DNA of 64,000 nucleotides from Thiohalocapsa sp. PB-PSB1 (lineage in GTDB: Bacteria > Pseudomonadota > Gammaproteobacteria > Chromatiales > Chromatiaceae), in assembly GCA_016745215.1 (NCBI GenBank), contig CP050890.1, positions 5,828,001-5,892,000 of the forward strand. Direction: 5' to 3'. The notes beneath the pieces are model-generated. The model was given only the letters and a program-made list of their open reading frames with translations, was not told where the DNA came from and did not search any database. Numbering within the stretch: position 1 is the first letter of the stretch; each line of letters opens with the position of its first letter. This document shows, piece by piece, positions 56,782-64,000 of the stretch. Both the position numbers and the translations under genes were made by a program.

Positions 56782-57519
56782 ATGAAGCGATCAAACCTCG
56801 TCGCAGGCGCAGCCGGCATACTGGCGATCGGACTCGCCGCCAGCGCCAGCGCTGCGATGATCCAGTACACACCCTGGCAGACGTTCTCCAGCACGGACTT
56901 TATCCGAACCGGCGCGTTCAACGATGTGACGCAGACCGTCAACCAGTATAACCCCGCCGACTACGGCGGTTCCCTGCTTCACAACGTGGAGCTCGAGCTT
57001 GCGGCGAACGGCTACGTCACTTACGAAGTCTTCAATCCAAGTGATGATCCGATCCAGTACGCGTTGGCAGTGGACATCGAAGTCTCTGCCAACGACGGCC
57101 CCGGGGGAGTGATTGGCGATTTGATCGTCTCCATCCCATCGATCGTCGACACACAACAGACCGTCGGCGCAGGGGATACTTACCAGTCTCCCGGCTGGGA
57201 ATTGGGCTTTGCGGACGCTTTGACGGCGGCCGACGCAGATGCTGCGACCTACATGGGCGCAAACCTCACACCGGACATTATTAACTTCTTCACCGGCACC
57301 GGCTCTGTGGACCTGAACTTCAGTGGTCGCCAAACAAACAACTCTGAGGCCAGCGGCGACGTGAACGAAGCCATTCGCTCCGCTTACGACTTCACAGGTC
57401 AAATCCGCTACAGCTACGAAACAACGGATGATGTTCCTGTTCCGGCCACACTTCTACTGTTCGGCGCGGGTCTTGCCGGGATCGCAGCAACTTTGCGTCG
57501 CCGGCGTAAATTTACATAG
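56782..57519 (+). CDS. PEP-CTERM-type exported protein
   Basis: Secreted protein of 245 residues predicted to be sorted by an exosortase. Signal peptide: MKRSNLVAGAAGILAIGLAA with a cleavage site after ASA near residue 24. The C-terminal sorting signal is VPVPATLLLFGAGLAGIAA followed by a basic tail RRRRK, a variant of the VPEP motif. The middle is an acidic, Asn/Thr-rich beta region typical of choice-of-anchor extracellular domains, with no enzyme motif. The ATG at 56782 has AGGAG 11 nt upstream. A strong hairpin follows the gene. An exosortase gene is expected elsewhere in the genome. Confidence 0.85.
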   Translation: MKRSNLVAGAAGILAIGLAASASAAMIQYTPWQTFSSTDFIRTGAFNDVTQTVNQYNPADYGGSLLHNVELELAANGYVTYEVFNPSDDPIQYALAVDIEVSANDGPGGVIGDLIVSIPSIVDTQQTVGAGDTYQSPGWELGFADALTAADADAATYMGANLTPDIINFFTGTGSVDLNFSGRQTNNSEASGDVNEAIRSAYDFTGQIRYSYETTDDVPVPATLLLFGAGLAGIAATLRRRRKFT

Positions 57520-57580
57520 CCCGCACAGATGCGGTGACTAATGCGGACCTATCTGCACCGCCGCCTCGATGTGACGTGCG

Positions 57581-57606
57581 AAGCGGGCCATCGTCATGGC
57601 CCGCTT
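57581..57606 (+). terminator. Probable terminator hairpin after the PEP-CTERM gene
   Basis: AAGCGGGCCAT and ATGGCCCGCTT form a perfect 11-bp stem with a 4-nt loop, 62 nt after the stop. There is no clear T-run after it, so it may rather stabilise the mRNA end. Confidence 0.55.
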
Positions 57607-57685
57607 GCTTGCGTCGGCCGTTACTTAGGGACGTGGTAGTCGTTAATCTACACTACCTCCCGCCAATGAAAGTATCACTTACCAC

Positions 57686-58246
57686 CTACCGCGTCAGACA
57701 ACGGTTGGATTCCTGGCCGTCAGTCCCTGAAATGACCGTTTGTTCACCCTTGAGCAATACGCGAATACGATGCTGCAGCCTGGAATCTCGATTGCTTCTG
57801 CACAGGGGAGTGGTCTGTTGATCTGCGTCCGAATGCAGATACACGTACAGTTGCGCCAGACGCTCCCGCTCAATTTCACCCCGGCGCAGCAGTGTCAGCA
57901 GCGTGTTATGGACCCGTACCCGGACCCGCTCCTGCAGCTCCCGGTGAGTGGCCCCAGCCTCCATCTCGTGAACCAGACGCCGAACCGTCTTCGCCAGGCT
58001 GCCATCTACCGAGAAGTGAACATCGCCCACACTCCATAATCCGAGTCGGTCGTATCGCGAAGGCTCATACAGACAATAGTAACGACCGTTGTGATTGTAG
58101 CTGCGCCGGTAGGGAATCTGTCGCAGGTAACGGAAGGCGGTCATTGACGAGGCACCACCGAGCGCCAGCTGGATGCGGGGCAGATCCACCACCGTCTCTG
58201 AGGCAAACAAATCAAGCAAGGTCTCCGCGGATCGGGGCTGGGCCAT
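57686..58246 (-). CDS. Predicted DNA-binding (HTH-like) protein of the 769-bp element
   Basis: 186 residues, not assigned to a named family. Residues 1-60 look like a winged-helix region (LLDLFASETVVDLPRIQLAL, then SSMTAFRYLRQI). They are followed by YRRSYNHNGRYYCLYEPSRY and the sequence LGLWSVGDVHFSVDGSLAKT, a pattern I associate with mobile-element-linked hypothetical proteins. A second helical block HRELQERVRVRVHNTLLTLL follows. The last seven residues are encoded by the terminal inverted repeat itself, so the natural C-terminus has been replaced by the element edge or evolved with it. It may regulate transposition. No catalytic residues are seen. Confidence 0.55.
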   Translation of the reverse strand: MAQPRSAETLLDLFASETVVDLPRIQLALGGASSMTAFRYLRQIPYRRSYNHNGRYYCLYEPSRYDRLGLWSVGDVHFSVDGSLAKTVRRLVHEMEAGATHRELQERVRVRVHNTLLTLLRRGEIERERLAQLYVYLHSDADQQTTPLCRSNRDSRLQHRIRVLLKGEQTVISGTDGQESNRCLTR

Positions 58247-58454
58247 AGCTCACCATGTCGTAGTAAAGACTAATGTCTTGCCACATGATCTTTACTATAA
58301 CAGTTTCAGGCAGCAATACCGCCTCCGAGCACCCAAAAAGCCGGGATTCAGTCGCAAAATGACCGGAAAAATGATGGAGTATGGACTGAGGGAGGGGTGG
58401 AAGGAAGAGCTAGATCAGGAGGTTACAGACGGTAACCGTTGTCTGACGCGGTAG
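57686..58454. mobile_element. 769-bp element with 21-bp terminal inverted repeats and 8-bp target duplication
   Basis: The left end 57686-57706 (starting CTACCGCGTCAGACAACG) is exactly complementary to the right end 58434-58454. CTTACCAC flanks both sides (57678-57685 and 58455-58462). Inside is one minus-strand gene with HTH-like features and no recognisable transposase, so the element is probably mobilised in trans or has lost its transposase. Confidence 0.8.
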
Positions 58455-58462
58455 CTTACCAC

Positions 58463-59293
58463 CCAAGAAATATTCTAAAATTCAATCCGATAGATCGCTT
58501 GGATTTTGGTGGTCCTGGGCGGACCTGCGTAGATCAAGTGTTTCCACATCCCTTAGGTGGCTTTCGGACTCTGGTGACTCCATTACGGGGACAGCATCCG
58601 GGACCCTTGCGTGGAGCGCACGCGGAACTCGCGTAACGGTTACGTGGGCAACATAACGGTACTCGCCAATAGGACTGCTTCAAGGGATAGATTGCTGCCA
58701 GATTGCTGGAGAACTCTGTACTCTCAAGCAATTAAAGCAGGTGTCCTTTTTTCTTTTGCTCTTTTTTCTTTTGCTTTAGTTAAAGTGGGTGTCCTTTTTT
58801 CTTTTTTTTTCTTTTGATGCAGAGCATGCGTACTCGTGATCTCAAAGAGTGGGCAATAAATACCTTTGGAGACTCTGCCATAACCAAGCGTCGAGCGGCA
58901 TTCAAAGGCGGATTTGGCGACATGGATAGAGGAGGAACTATTTCTGTCCAAGAGGACTGATTTTCGACAGCCTAGGAGAGTCGCTTCTCAATAAGTCGTG
59001 GCCCGCATGAAAACAAAGACTTAAAGGTGCGAAAAATCGCCCCGTAGCGTCTTGCAAGCCCAATGCGATGCCTGAATCATTGATTCCTAATCAGTGGCAG
59101 CATCCGACGATTGTTCCGTGGCGGGTGTTTATGGCCGCAAGTCATTGATACAAAAGTCGCCCCCGCTTATTGAGTAGCTGCCGGGGAGAAGCTTAACTGA
59201 TTGATTTCAAAGTTGCGGAATGTAGGTCAGGAATTTTGAGCAGGGCCGAAAAATCGGCTGGAGTGTTAAGAGACTGTCTAGAAAGGGCAGTCT
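58463..59293. other. Spacer with GTGTCC repeats and small transposase-like scraps
   Basis: No intact gene. GTGTCC followed by a T-rich run occurs at 58740 and 58788. 58817-58960 has a 47-codon frame (KEWAINTFGDSAITKRRAAF) that faintly resembles the N-terminus of IS4-type transposases. I rate that as a scrap only. Confidence 0.35.
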
Positions 59294-60712
59294 CTAAGCC
59301 ACATCCTTCGGCATCAGCCCCTGGCGTAATCTGTGCGCGTAGAGCACCGAGACCGCGGCGCTGGCGCGGCGGGTGCGTACGCTGTCGGCGCGGCTGGTCA
59401 GCACGATTGGTACGCGGGCTCCCAGCAGAATGCCGGCGGTCTCGGCATTGGCCAGATAGATGAGTTGTTTGGCAAGGATGTTTCCGGATTCAAGATCCGG
59501 GACGATCAGCGCATCGGCCACTCCGGCGACTTCGGACTCGATTTTTTTGATCCTTGCCGCTTCCGGATTGATGGCATTGTCCATTGCCAAAGGGCCGTCC
59601 AGCAGGCCGCCCTGGATCTGGCCGCGATCGGCCATTTTGCAGAGCGCGGCGGCATCCACCGTGGAGGGGATCTTGGGCCGGATCGTTTCTACCGCGGATA
59701 GAATGGCGACCTTCGGACGCTCGACGCCGAGGGTGCAGGCCAGATCAATGGCGTTCTGGCAGATGTTGGCCTTGGTTTCCAGATCCGGCGCGATGTTGAC
59801 CGCCGCATCGGAGACCAACAGGATTTTCGGATAGGTGGGTACATCCATGACGAAGACATGACTGATCCGTCGGGCCGTGCGAATACCATTCACCTTATCG
59901 AGCACGGCGGATAGCACCTCGTCGGTGTGCAGGCTGCCCTTCATCAGGATCTCGGCACGGCCTTGGCGGATCAGTTCCACGGCGCGCTCGGCAGCAGCAT
60001 GGCTGTGCTCCACATCGACGATTTCAGTGTCGCCCAGATCGATACTGGACTCCTCGGCGACACCGCGAATGCGCGCTTCCGGGCCGATCAGAACCGGCAG
60101 TATGAAGCTGTCTCGCGCGGCCTCCATGGCACCCTGAAGAGAGACTTGATCCACCGGATGGACCACCGCCGTCGGCACTGGCTCCAGCGGCGCTACCGTA
60201 TCGATCAACGCGCTGAAGCTGTCGTGATGTCGAACCGAGATATCCGGCATATCGGCACGCCGCACCCGGATACGCTCCGCTGGCGCAACGACTTCGGCAA
60301 CACCGTCCATGACCGGCTCGCCACGCTGATTGGATACCTCGCAATCGAATACCACCACCCGGTGGTCCCGCCGCTCGCGCACGCGAATGCGTGCGGTCAG
60401 CGTATCCCCGAGATCCACCGGGTGATGGAAGGTGGAACCCTGGCTGCGATACAGGGTACCGGGACCGGGCAGTACATTCGCCAACAAGCCGGCGATCAAG
60501 CTGGTGGCCCAAAGGCTGTGCCCGACCACCCCTTTGGCCCCGTGCTCGCGGGCAAAGTCCGCGTCCATTTGGGCAGGATTGAAGTCCCCGGAAACACGAC
60601 CGAACAGGGCAATATCGTCCCTGGTCAGGGTGCGTTGCAATTCCGCAACTTGTCCGGTCTGGATTTCGTCGAAGGTCCGGTTCTCGATATAGTCTTCCGA
60701 TTCGTCGGCCAT
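59294..60712 (-). CDS. MaoC-like hydratase / phosphate acyltransferase fusion
   Basis: Two-domain protein of 472 residues from the ATG at 60712. Residues 1-150 are a MaoC hot-dog domain (SGDFNPAQMDADFAREHGAK, then VVGHSLWATSLIAGLL). Residues 165-472 are a phosphate acetyl/butyryltransferase domain (MEAARDSFILPVLIGPEARI, ILLVSDAAVNIAPDLETKA, GVADALIVPDLESGNILAKQ). MaoC enzymes normally have NPxH with a catalytic His five residues after the Asp. Here it is NPAQ, so the hydratase may be impaired. A role in acyl-CoA or polyhydroxyalkanoate-linked metabolism is inferred. It stands alone, downstream of umuDC on the same strand but with a gap. Confidence 0.87.
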   Translation of the reverse strand: MADESEDYIENRTFDEIQTGQVAELQRTLTRDDIALFGRVSGDFNPAQMDADFAREHGAKGVVGHSLWATSLIAGLLANVLPGPGTLYRSQGSTFHHPVDLGDTLTARIRVRERRDHRVVVFDCEVSNQRGEPVMDGVAEVVAPAERIRVRRADMPDISVRHHDSFSALIDTVAPLEPVPTAVVHPVDQVSLQGAMEAARDSFILPVLIGPEARIRGVAEESSIDLGDTEIVDVEHSHAAAERAVELIRQGRAEILMKGSLHTDEVLSAVLDKVNGIRTARRISHVFVMDVPTYPKILLVSDAAVNIAPDLETKANICQNAIDLACTLGVERPKVAILSAVETIRPKIPSTVDAAALCKMADRGQIQGGLLDGPLAMDNAINPEAARIKKIESEVAGVADALIVPDLESGNILAKQLIYLANAETAGILLGARVPIVLTSRADSVRTRRASAAVSVLYAHRLRQGLMPKDVA

Positions 60713-60870
60713 ATGGATTCTCGCTCGAAGTGGGATCGCAAACGTGACAGCCGGGCGCGCCATGCTGCACTCGCGCACAGTCTACCGACAAATTATTCTG
60801 GCTTCCTTGACTGGTATCTCGCCGTGGAGATCCGATGCGAACCTGCGGACACCGCTGCAATGCCATGCCC

Positions 60871-62145
60871 TCAGCATCTGGCGATCGGAAACTCGTCCCA
60901 GCGCGTGGTGTAGCGCGGTGATCGCCGTGCCTGACGCATCGCCCAGGGTTTGCTCAGACCCGCTCCGGCGAGCTGGATCGTGCCACGGCCATAGTGTCGA
61001 TTGATCGCATCGACCACCGCCATCAGCCGTTGATCGCGGACGCGCCGGGCTGGATCGCTGAACAGACCCGGTTGATGATTGTTGGCCGGGCACAGGTTCT
61101 GCAGTATGATCCCGGCCTTGGTGTAACGACAGCCCGGCCGGTACAGTTTACGCAGGCCCTGGAGCGCCGCCTCGGTCAGCCGCCGGGTGTCGCTGGTTGG
61201 CTCGGCTAGCGCCATGAGGCGGCCGGCGCCGTACTGGACTTCGCCAGGCTTGAACGGGTTGGTATGGATCATCACGTAGACGGCCCCGGCCTCGCTGTGC
61301 TGAGCGCGGAGCTTCTCCGCGGCGCGACTGACATAACTTGTGACGGCCTCGGCGAGGGCGCGCAGGTCGGTCACTGGGATGCCGAAGGAGCGTGACGACA
61401 GAATCTGTTGCTTGTCCGGCTGAGTATCTTCGAGCGCCAGGCAGGCGACGCCGCGCAGCTCGCGGACGGTGCGCTCCAGCACCACGGAAAAGCGCTGCCG
61501 CAGCCAGCGGGGATCGGCCTGCTCCAGATCCAACACGCTGTGAATGCCCAGCTTGGCAAGCCGCGCGGCCAGGCGCTTGCCGATGCCCCAGACGATGCCG
61601 GTGTCCAGTTCGGCGAGCTGAGAGTTCAGTTGCGCCGATGTCAGGCTTCCGAGATCGAGGACGCCCTGCCACACAGGCTGCTGCTTGGCGATCCGGTTAG
61701 CGAGCTTGGCCAGGGTCTTGGTCGGGCCTATGCCGACGCATACCGGCAGGCCCGTCCAGCGCTGTACCGTTGCGCGCATCCGCCGACCCATGGCGCTCGG
61801 CGTCTCCGGCAGCTCGGTCAGATCGAGAAAGCACTCGTCGATGGAGTAGACCTCCTGCCGCGGCGAGAAGCGCGCCAGCAGATGCATGACCCGACGGCTC
61901 ATGTCCGCATACAGGGCATAGTTGCTGGAGAAGACCGTAACCGGCGCACCGGGCAGGCGCTGCTGGACCTGGAACCAGGGCTCCCCCATGGCGATACCGA
62001 GTGCTTTGGCCTCTGGCGAGCGGGCCACGACGCAGCCGTCATTGTTCGACAAGACCACCAGCGGCCGGCCGCTCAGATCCGGGCGGAAGACCTGCTCGCA
62101 GGAGGCATAGAAGCTGTTGCAGTCGACCAGGGCGATGGCGGCCAT
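60871..62145 (-). CDS. umuC: DNA polymerase V catalytic subunit UmuC
   Basis: Error-prone Y-family DNA polymerase for SOS mutagenesis. 424 residues, standard size. Catalytic motifs: [20 protein letters not shown] at the start and [14 protein letters not shown] at about residues 97-110. The helix-hairpin-helix region is [20 protein letters not shown]. The little-finger domain follows and ends [10 protein letters not shown]. It begins 1 nt after the umuD stop, so both are one operon. Confidence 0.95.
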   Translation of the reverse strand: MAAIALVDCNSFYASCEQVFRPDLSGRPLVVLSNNDGCVVARSPEAKALGIAMGEPWFQVQQRLPGAPVTVFSSNYALYADMSRRVMHLLARFSPRQEVYSIDECFLDLTELPETPSAMGRRMRATVQRWTGLPVCVGIGPTKTLAKLANRIAKQQPVWQGVLDLGSLTSAQLNSQLAELDTGIVWGIGKRLAARLAKLGIHSVLDLEQADPRWLRQRFSVVLERTVRELRGVACLALEDTQPDKQQILSSRSFGIPVTDLRALAEAVTSYVSRAAEKLRAQHSEAGAVYVMIHTNPFKPGEVQYGAGRLMALAEPTSDTRRLTEAALQGLRKLYRPGCRYTKAGIILQNLCPANNHQPGLFSDPARRVRDQRLMAVVDAINRHYGRGTIQLAGAGLSKPWAMRQARRSPRYTTRWDEFPIARC

Positions 62146-62146
62146 C

Positions 62147-62716
62147 TCAGAGCGTCTTGATGATGCGCGTTACAACGCCCCAGACGCTCAGCTCCTGACC
62201 CTCCCGCAAGGCGATGGGCGGATAGTCCGGGTGCGAGGCTTCCAGGCCGACTCGACCGCCTTTGCGATAGAGTCGCTTGACCGTGAATTCGCCATCCACC
62301 ACGGCCACCACGACCCGCCCATGGGTCGCCTCCAGTGACCGATCCACCACCAGCACATCGCCATCGTCGATCCCGGCCCCGGTCATCGACTCGCCGCGCA
62401 CCCGCAGCAGAAAGGTCGCTTCGGTATTCGGGGCCAGCAGTTCGTTCAGATCGATGGCGGCATCCTGGTCGTCCTCGGCCGGAGAGGGGAAACCGGCGCG
62501 CACCGGCCAGGCCATGAACGGCATCTCGCGGCGCACCGCGCTGGGGGTGACGCGGCCCATGATAGTGACTGGTCGGGTCGCTTCCAGGCGGCGGAGAAAT
62601 GCCTCGAGGGGGTCGTGCACCAGCGAGACCTGGCTTGCCGGTGCATGCAGGAGTCGGGTTGGCTCATTATGGCGCCTGGTGCCGCTGGGGCGTTCCGGGC
62701 TGTGCGGATTCGACAT
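62147..62716 (-). CDS. umuD: UmuD, self-cleaving subunit of DNA polymerase V
   Basis: LexA-like S24 peptidase, 189 residues from the ATG at 62716, longer than E. coli UmuD (139) because of an N-terminal extension of about 50 residues ([20 protein letters not shown] precedes the core). The cleavage site is Ala-Gly in [12 protein letters not shown]. The catalytic Ser is in [13 protein letters not shown] and the Lys in FTVKRLY. RecA-stimulated self-cleavage is expected. I did not see a canonical CTGT-N8-ACAG SOS box in the 180 bp upstream, so regulation is unclear. Confidence 0.92.
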   Translation of the reverse strand: MSNPHSPERPSGTRRHNEPTRLLHAPASQVSLVHDPLEAFLRRLEATRPVTIMGRVTPSAVRREMPFMAWPVRAGFPSPAEDDQDAAIDLNELLAPNTEATFLLRVRGESMTGAGIDDGDVLVVDRSLEATHGRVVVAVVDGEFTVKRLYRKGGRVGLEASHPDYPPIALREGQELSVWGVVTRIIKTL

Positions 62717-62810
62717 TGGATGGACCTCGCTGAATGATCGTTCTCGTTGGTTTAGGCAGGCGCCGTTATTCAAGACTAGTGCCTTGGTGCAGATGTTCCA
62801 AGACAGTCTC

Positions 62811-62904
62811 CGGTCGTTATCGTTGTCGTTGTCGTTGTCATAATCGTCTTAGCCGAATGCTCGATAACGACTACGATTACGACAACGACAACGACAACGA
62901 ACCG
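62811..62904. repeat. Inverted microsatellite hairpin (GTTGTC type)
   Basis: 62811-62846 (CGTTGTC-type units) and 62874-62904 (GACAACG units) are complementary over about 30 bases with one gap, separated by 27 bp. Confidence 0.75.
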
Positions 62905-62940
62905 CCTCGGGATTTCTGTACCGCTCCACTAGGTTGGCCA

Positions 62941-63015
62941 ATGTGAATGCAGCCTATGTGAATGCAGCCTATGTGAATGCAGCCTATGTGAATGCAGCCT
63001 ATGTGAATGCACCTT
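62941..63015. repeat. Five copies of a 15-bp tandem repeat
   Basis: ATGTGAATGCAGCCT occurs four times exactly (62941, 62956, 62971, 62986) plus one altered copy at 63001. In one frame it would encode VNAAY repeats, but no start signal or family supports a gene. Confidence 0.9.
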
Positions 63016-63528
63016 GCCTGAAGCTAAGGCGATTACTGGAGAGAAACAGACCAACTGGCGCCGGCTTCTCGTTCGCCCTGGCGCAACGTCGATGGCGGAC
63101 CAGAAGACAAGCCAGGTGGTCTGTTTCTCGACAGAAATCGCGCAAGCCTGGCGCGCACCGGAGCAAGGACCCCGAGTTCGAGGCGAACAACCGGTATGCC
63201 AGCTCTGGCTCCGGCGGCTGCTGTATCGGACAGATAGGTCATAGCTAGGCTGTCGAAATCTGCCGTCTCACTAAAACAAGCGCTTCCCGGTTTATGGATG
63301 CTTAGTCGGTGTCGGTGTCAAGGTCGGAATTCGGGATTGGTATCGAGCTGGCTGCTTTGATCGATGAGCGGATGCGATTCCGATTCCGATAGCGACCCCG
63401 ACACCGATTCGGTTTCCTCAGTGCGTTCGATGATGCAATTCAAGACCCGGAATCGGTTTGGCATCAAAACTCAGGACATTTCGACAGCCTAGGTCACAGC
63501 TCAATCATTTTAGCTCAGGTCGCCCAAC

Positions 63529-64000
63529 TCATGGCAATGCAAAACCGGCGACGGGCTGGTGCAGAGAGATGAAGTAAGCCTCGCCGCGGCGCAATGCAAA
63601 GCGACTGCCGGCAGGGTTGCCGTCGGCATCGTAACCGAGGGTCTCGAAGCGGCCTTCGGCGGGGATGTAGCGGCGGATGGCCGCGACGATGCCAGGGCCT
63701 CCCAGGGCTGCGAGCAGGGCGGCGGCGTCGAGGCCGGCGGGAATGCCTCTGAGGCCGATCAGGTGTTGGCCGGCGACCAGGTCGATCGAGCCGGCGCCGG
63801 GGATGCCGGCGATGGTCAGGTCGGCGGCGGCGGTCATCTCGATGATCAGGCCTCGATAGGGCTGAATCTGAAAGTCCAGACCTTGCACTTGGCCGTCGAT
63901 GCGGCTGACGCGCTCAATGGCTTGGGTATTCGGGTCGAGATGGGCAATGGCAATCAGGTTGGGGCCGATCCGCTCGGCGAGATCGAAAGCGGTCAGCCCC
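63529..64000 (-). CDS. C-terminal part of a probable surface/exported protein (5' end outside window)
   Basis: The minus-strand frame is open from 63529 to the window edge, so the gene starts beyond 64000. Visible residues include FDLAERIGPNLIAIAHLDPN, then VSRIDGQVQGLDFQIQPYRG, AGQHLIGLRGIPAGLDAAA, and the end RFALRRGEAYFISLHQPVAG. The pattern of GxxLIGL, a periodic AIxRYI and a closing GEAYFIxL recalls the C-terminal beta domains found on large surface or S-layer-like proteins. No catalytic motif is seen. The family is uncertain. Confidence 0.55.
   Translation of the reverse strand, partial: GLTAFDLAERIGPNLIAIAHLDPNTQAIERVSRIDGQVQGLDFQIQPYRGLIIEMTAAADLTIAGIPGAGSIDLVAGQHLIGLRGIPAGLDAAALLAALGGPGIVAAIRRYIPAEGRFETLGYDADGNPAGSRFALRRGEAYFISLHQPVAGFALP

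Larger units (their letters stand above)
62717..63528. repeat. Repeat-rich spacer upstream of umuD
   Basis: No gene recognised. It contains an inverted microsatellite (62811-62904), a 15-bp tandem (62941-63015), a segment (63020-63080) similar to the left edge of the window, and a GATTCC/GACCCC microsatellite (63375-63412) matching those beside array 2. Confidence 0.6.

Noticed and set aside
58817..58960. Small gene of 47 codons
   Set aside because: Only a faint resemblance to an IS4-type N-terminus, with no other support; kept as a note in the spacer entry.
62934..63248. Frame with VNAAY pentapeptide repeats
   Set aside because: The repeats come from the 15-bp DNA tandem; the rest shows no protein pattern and no ribosome binding site is seen.

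Overview
The window looks like a chromosome segment of a GC-rich gammaproteobacterium, most plausibly a purple sulfur bacterium or relative (Chromatiales). The support is a conserved rlmH-maf-rng-yhdP-nit-tldD-pmbA housekeeping block, a PEP-CTERM surface protein, and CARF-RelE and Csx effectors of the kind found in that order. The lineage is an inference from gene content, not from a marker gene.

Positions 1-36.2 kb form a large type III CRISPR-Cas island. A type III-D module (219-12238) has cas6, an NE0113-family CARF protein, an HD-less cas10, a single cas7, csx10 (Cas5 plus a probable Cas11-like tail), a double cas7, csx19, an insertion-bearing cas7 and a CARF-RelE (Cami1-like) effector. 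A type III-B module (12687-20920) has cmr1-cmr6, then a two-TM CARF-like protein overlapping a Crn2/AcrIII-1-family ring nuclease. CRISPR array 1 follows (31 repeats), then a Y1/RAYT transposase beside its own truncated copy. The adaptation operon (25781-30361) encodes a membrane coiled-coil protein, a soluble coiled-coil protein, two different Cas2 proteins, Cas1 and a stand-alone reverse transcriptase. Array 2 (8 + 25 repeats) is split inside one spacer by an IS5-family element. Both arrays share one 36-bp repeat and a related leader. One Cas6 and one adaptation set therefore seem to serve two interference complexes. Both Cas10 proteins keep GGDD and lack the HD nuclease, so immunity probably depends on cyclic oligoadenylate signalling to the CARF effectors, with Crn2 as an off-switch.

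Past array 2 (35.0-41.8 kb) lie a broken AAA-ATPase/DUF4276 pair, a relic CRISPR repeat, a flavin oxidoreductase, about ten tandem copies of a 336-bp unit carrying paired REP hairpins, and a membrane protein resembling transmembrane terpene cyclases, with a pseudogene copy on the far side of the satellite. From 41.8 to 53.3 kb is the minus-strand housekeeping block.

From 53.4 to 64 kb the region is patchy: an Rpn-nuclease relic, a second near-identical copy of the IS5-family element with a 4-bp target duplication, an ISL3 transposase relic, the PEP-CTERM gene, a 769-bp element with terminal inverted repeats and an 8-bp target duplication, a MaoC-phosphotransacylase fusion, umuDC, microsatellite-like repeats, and the 3' end of a probable surface protein running off the right edge.
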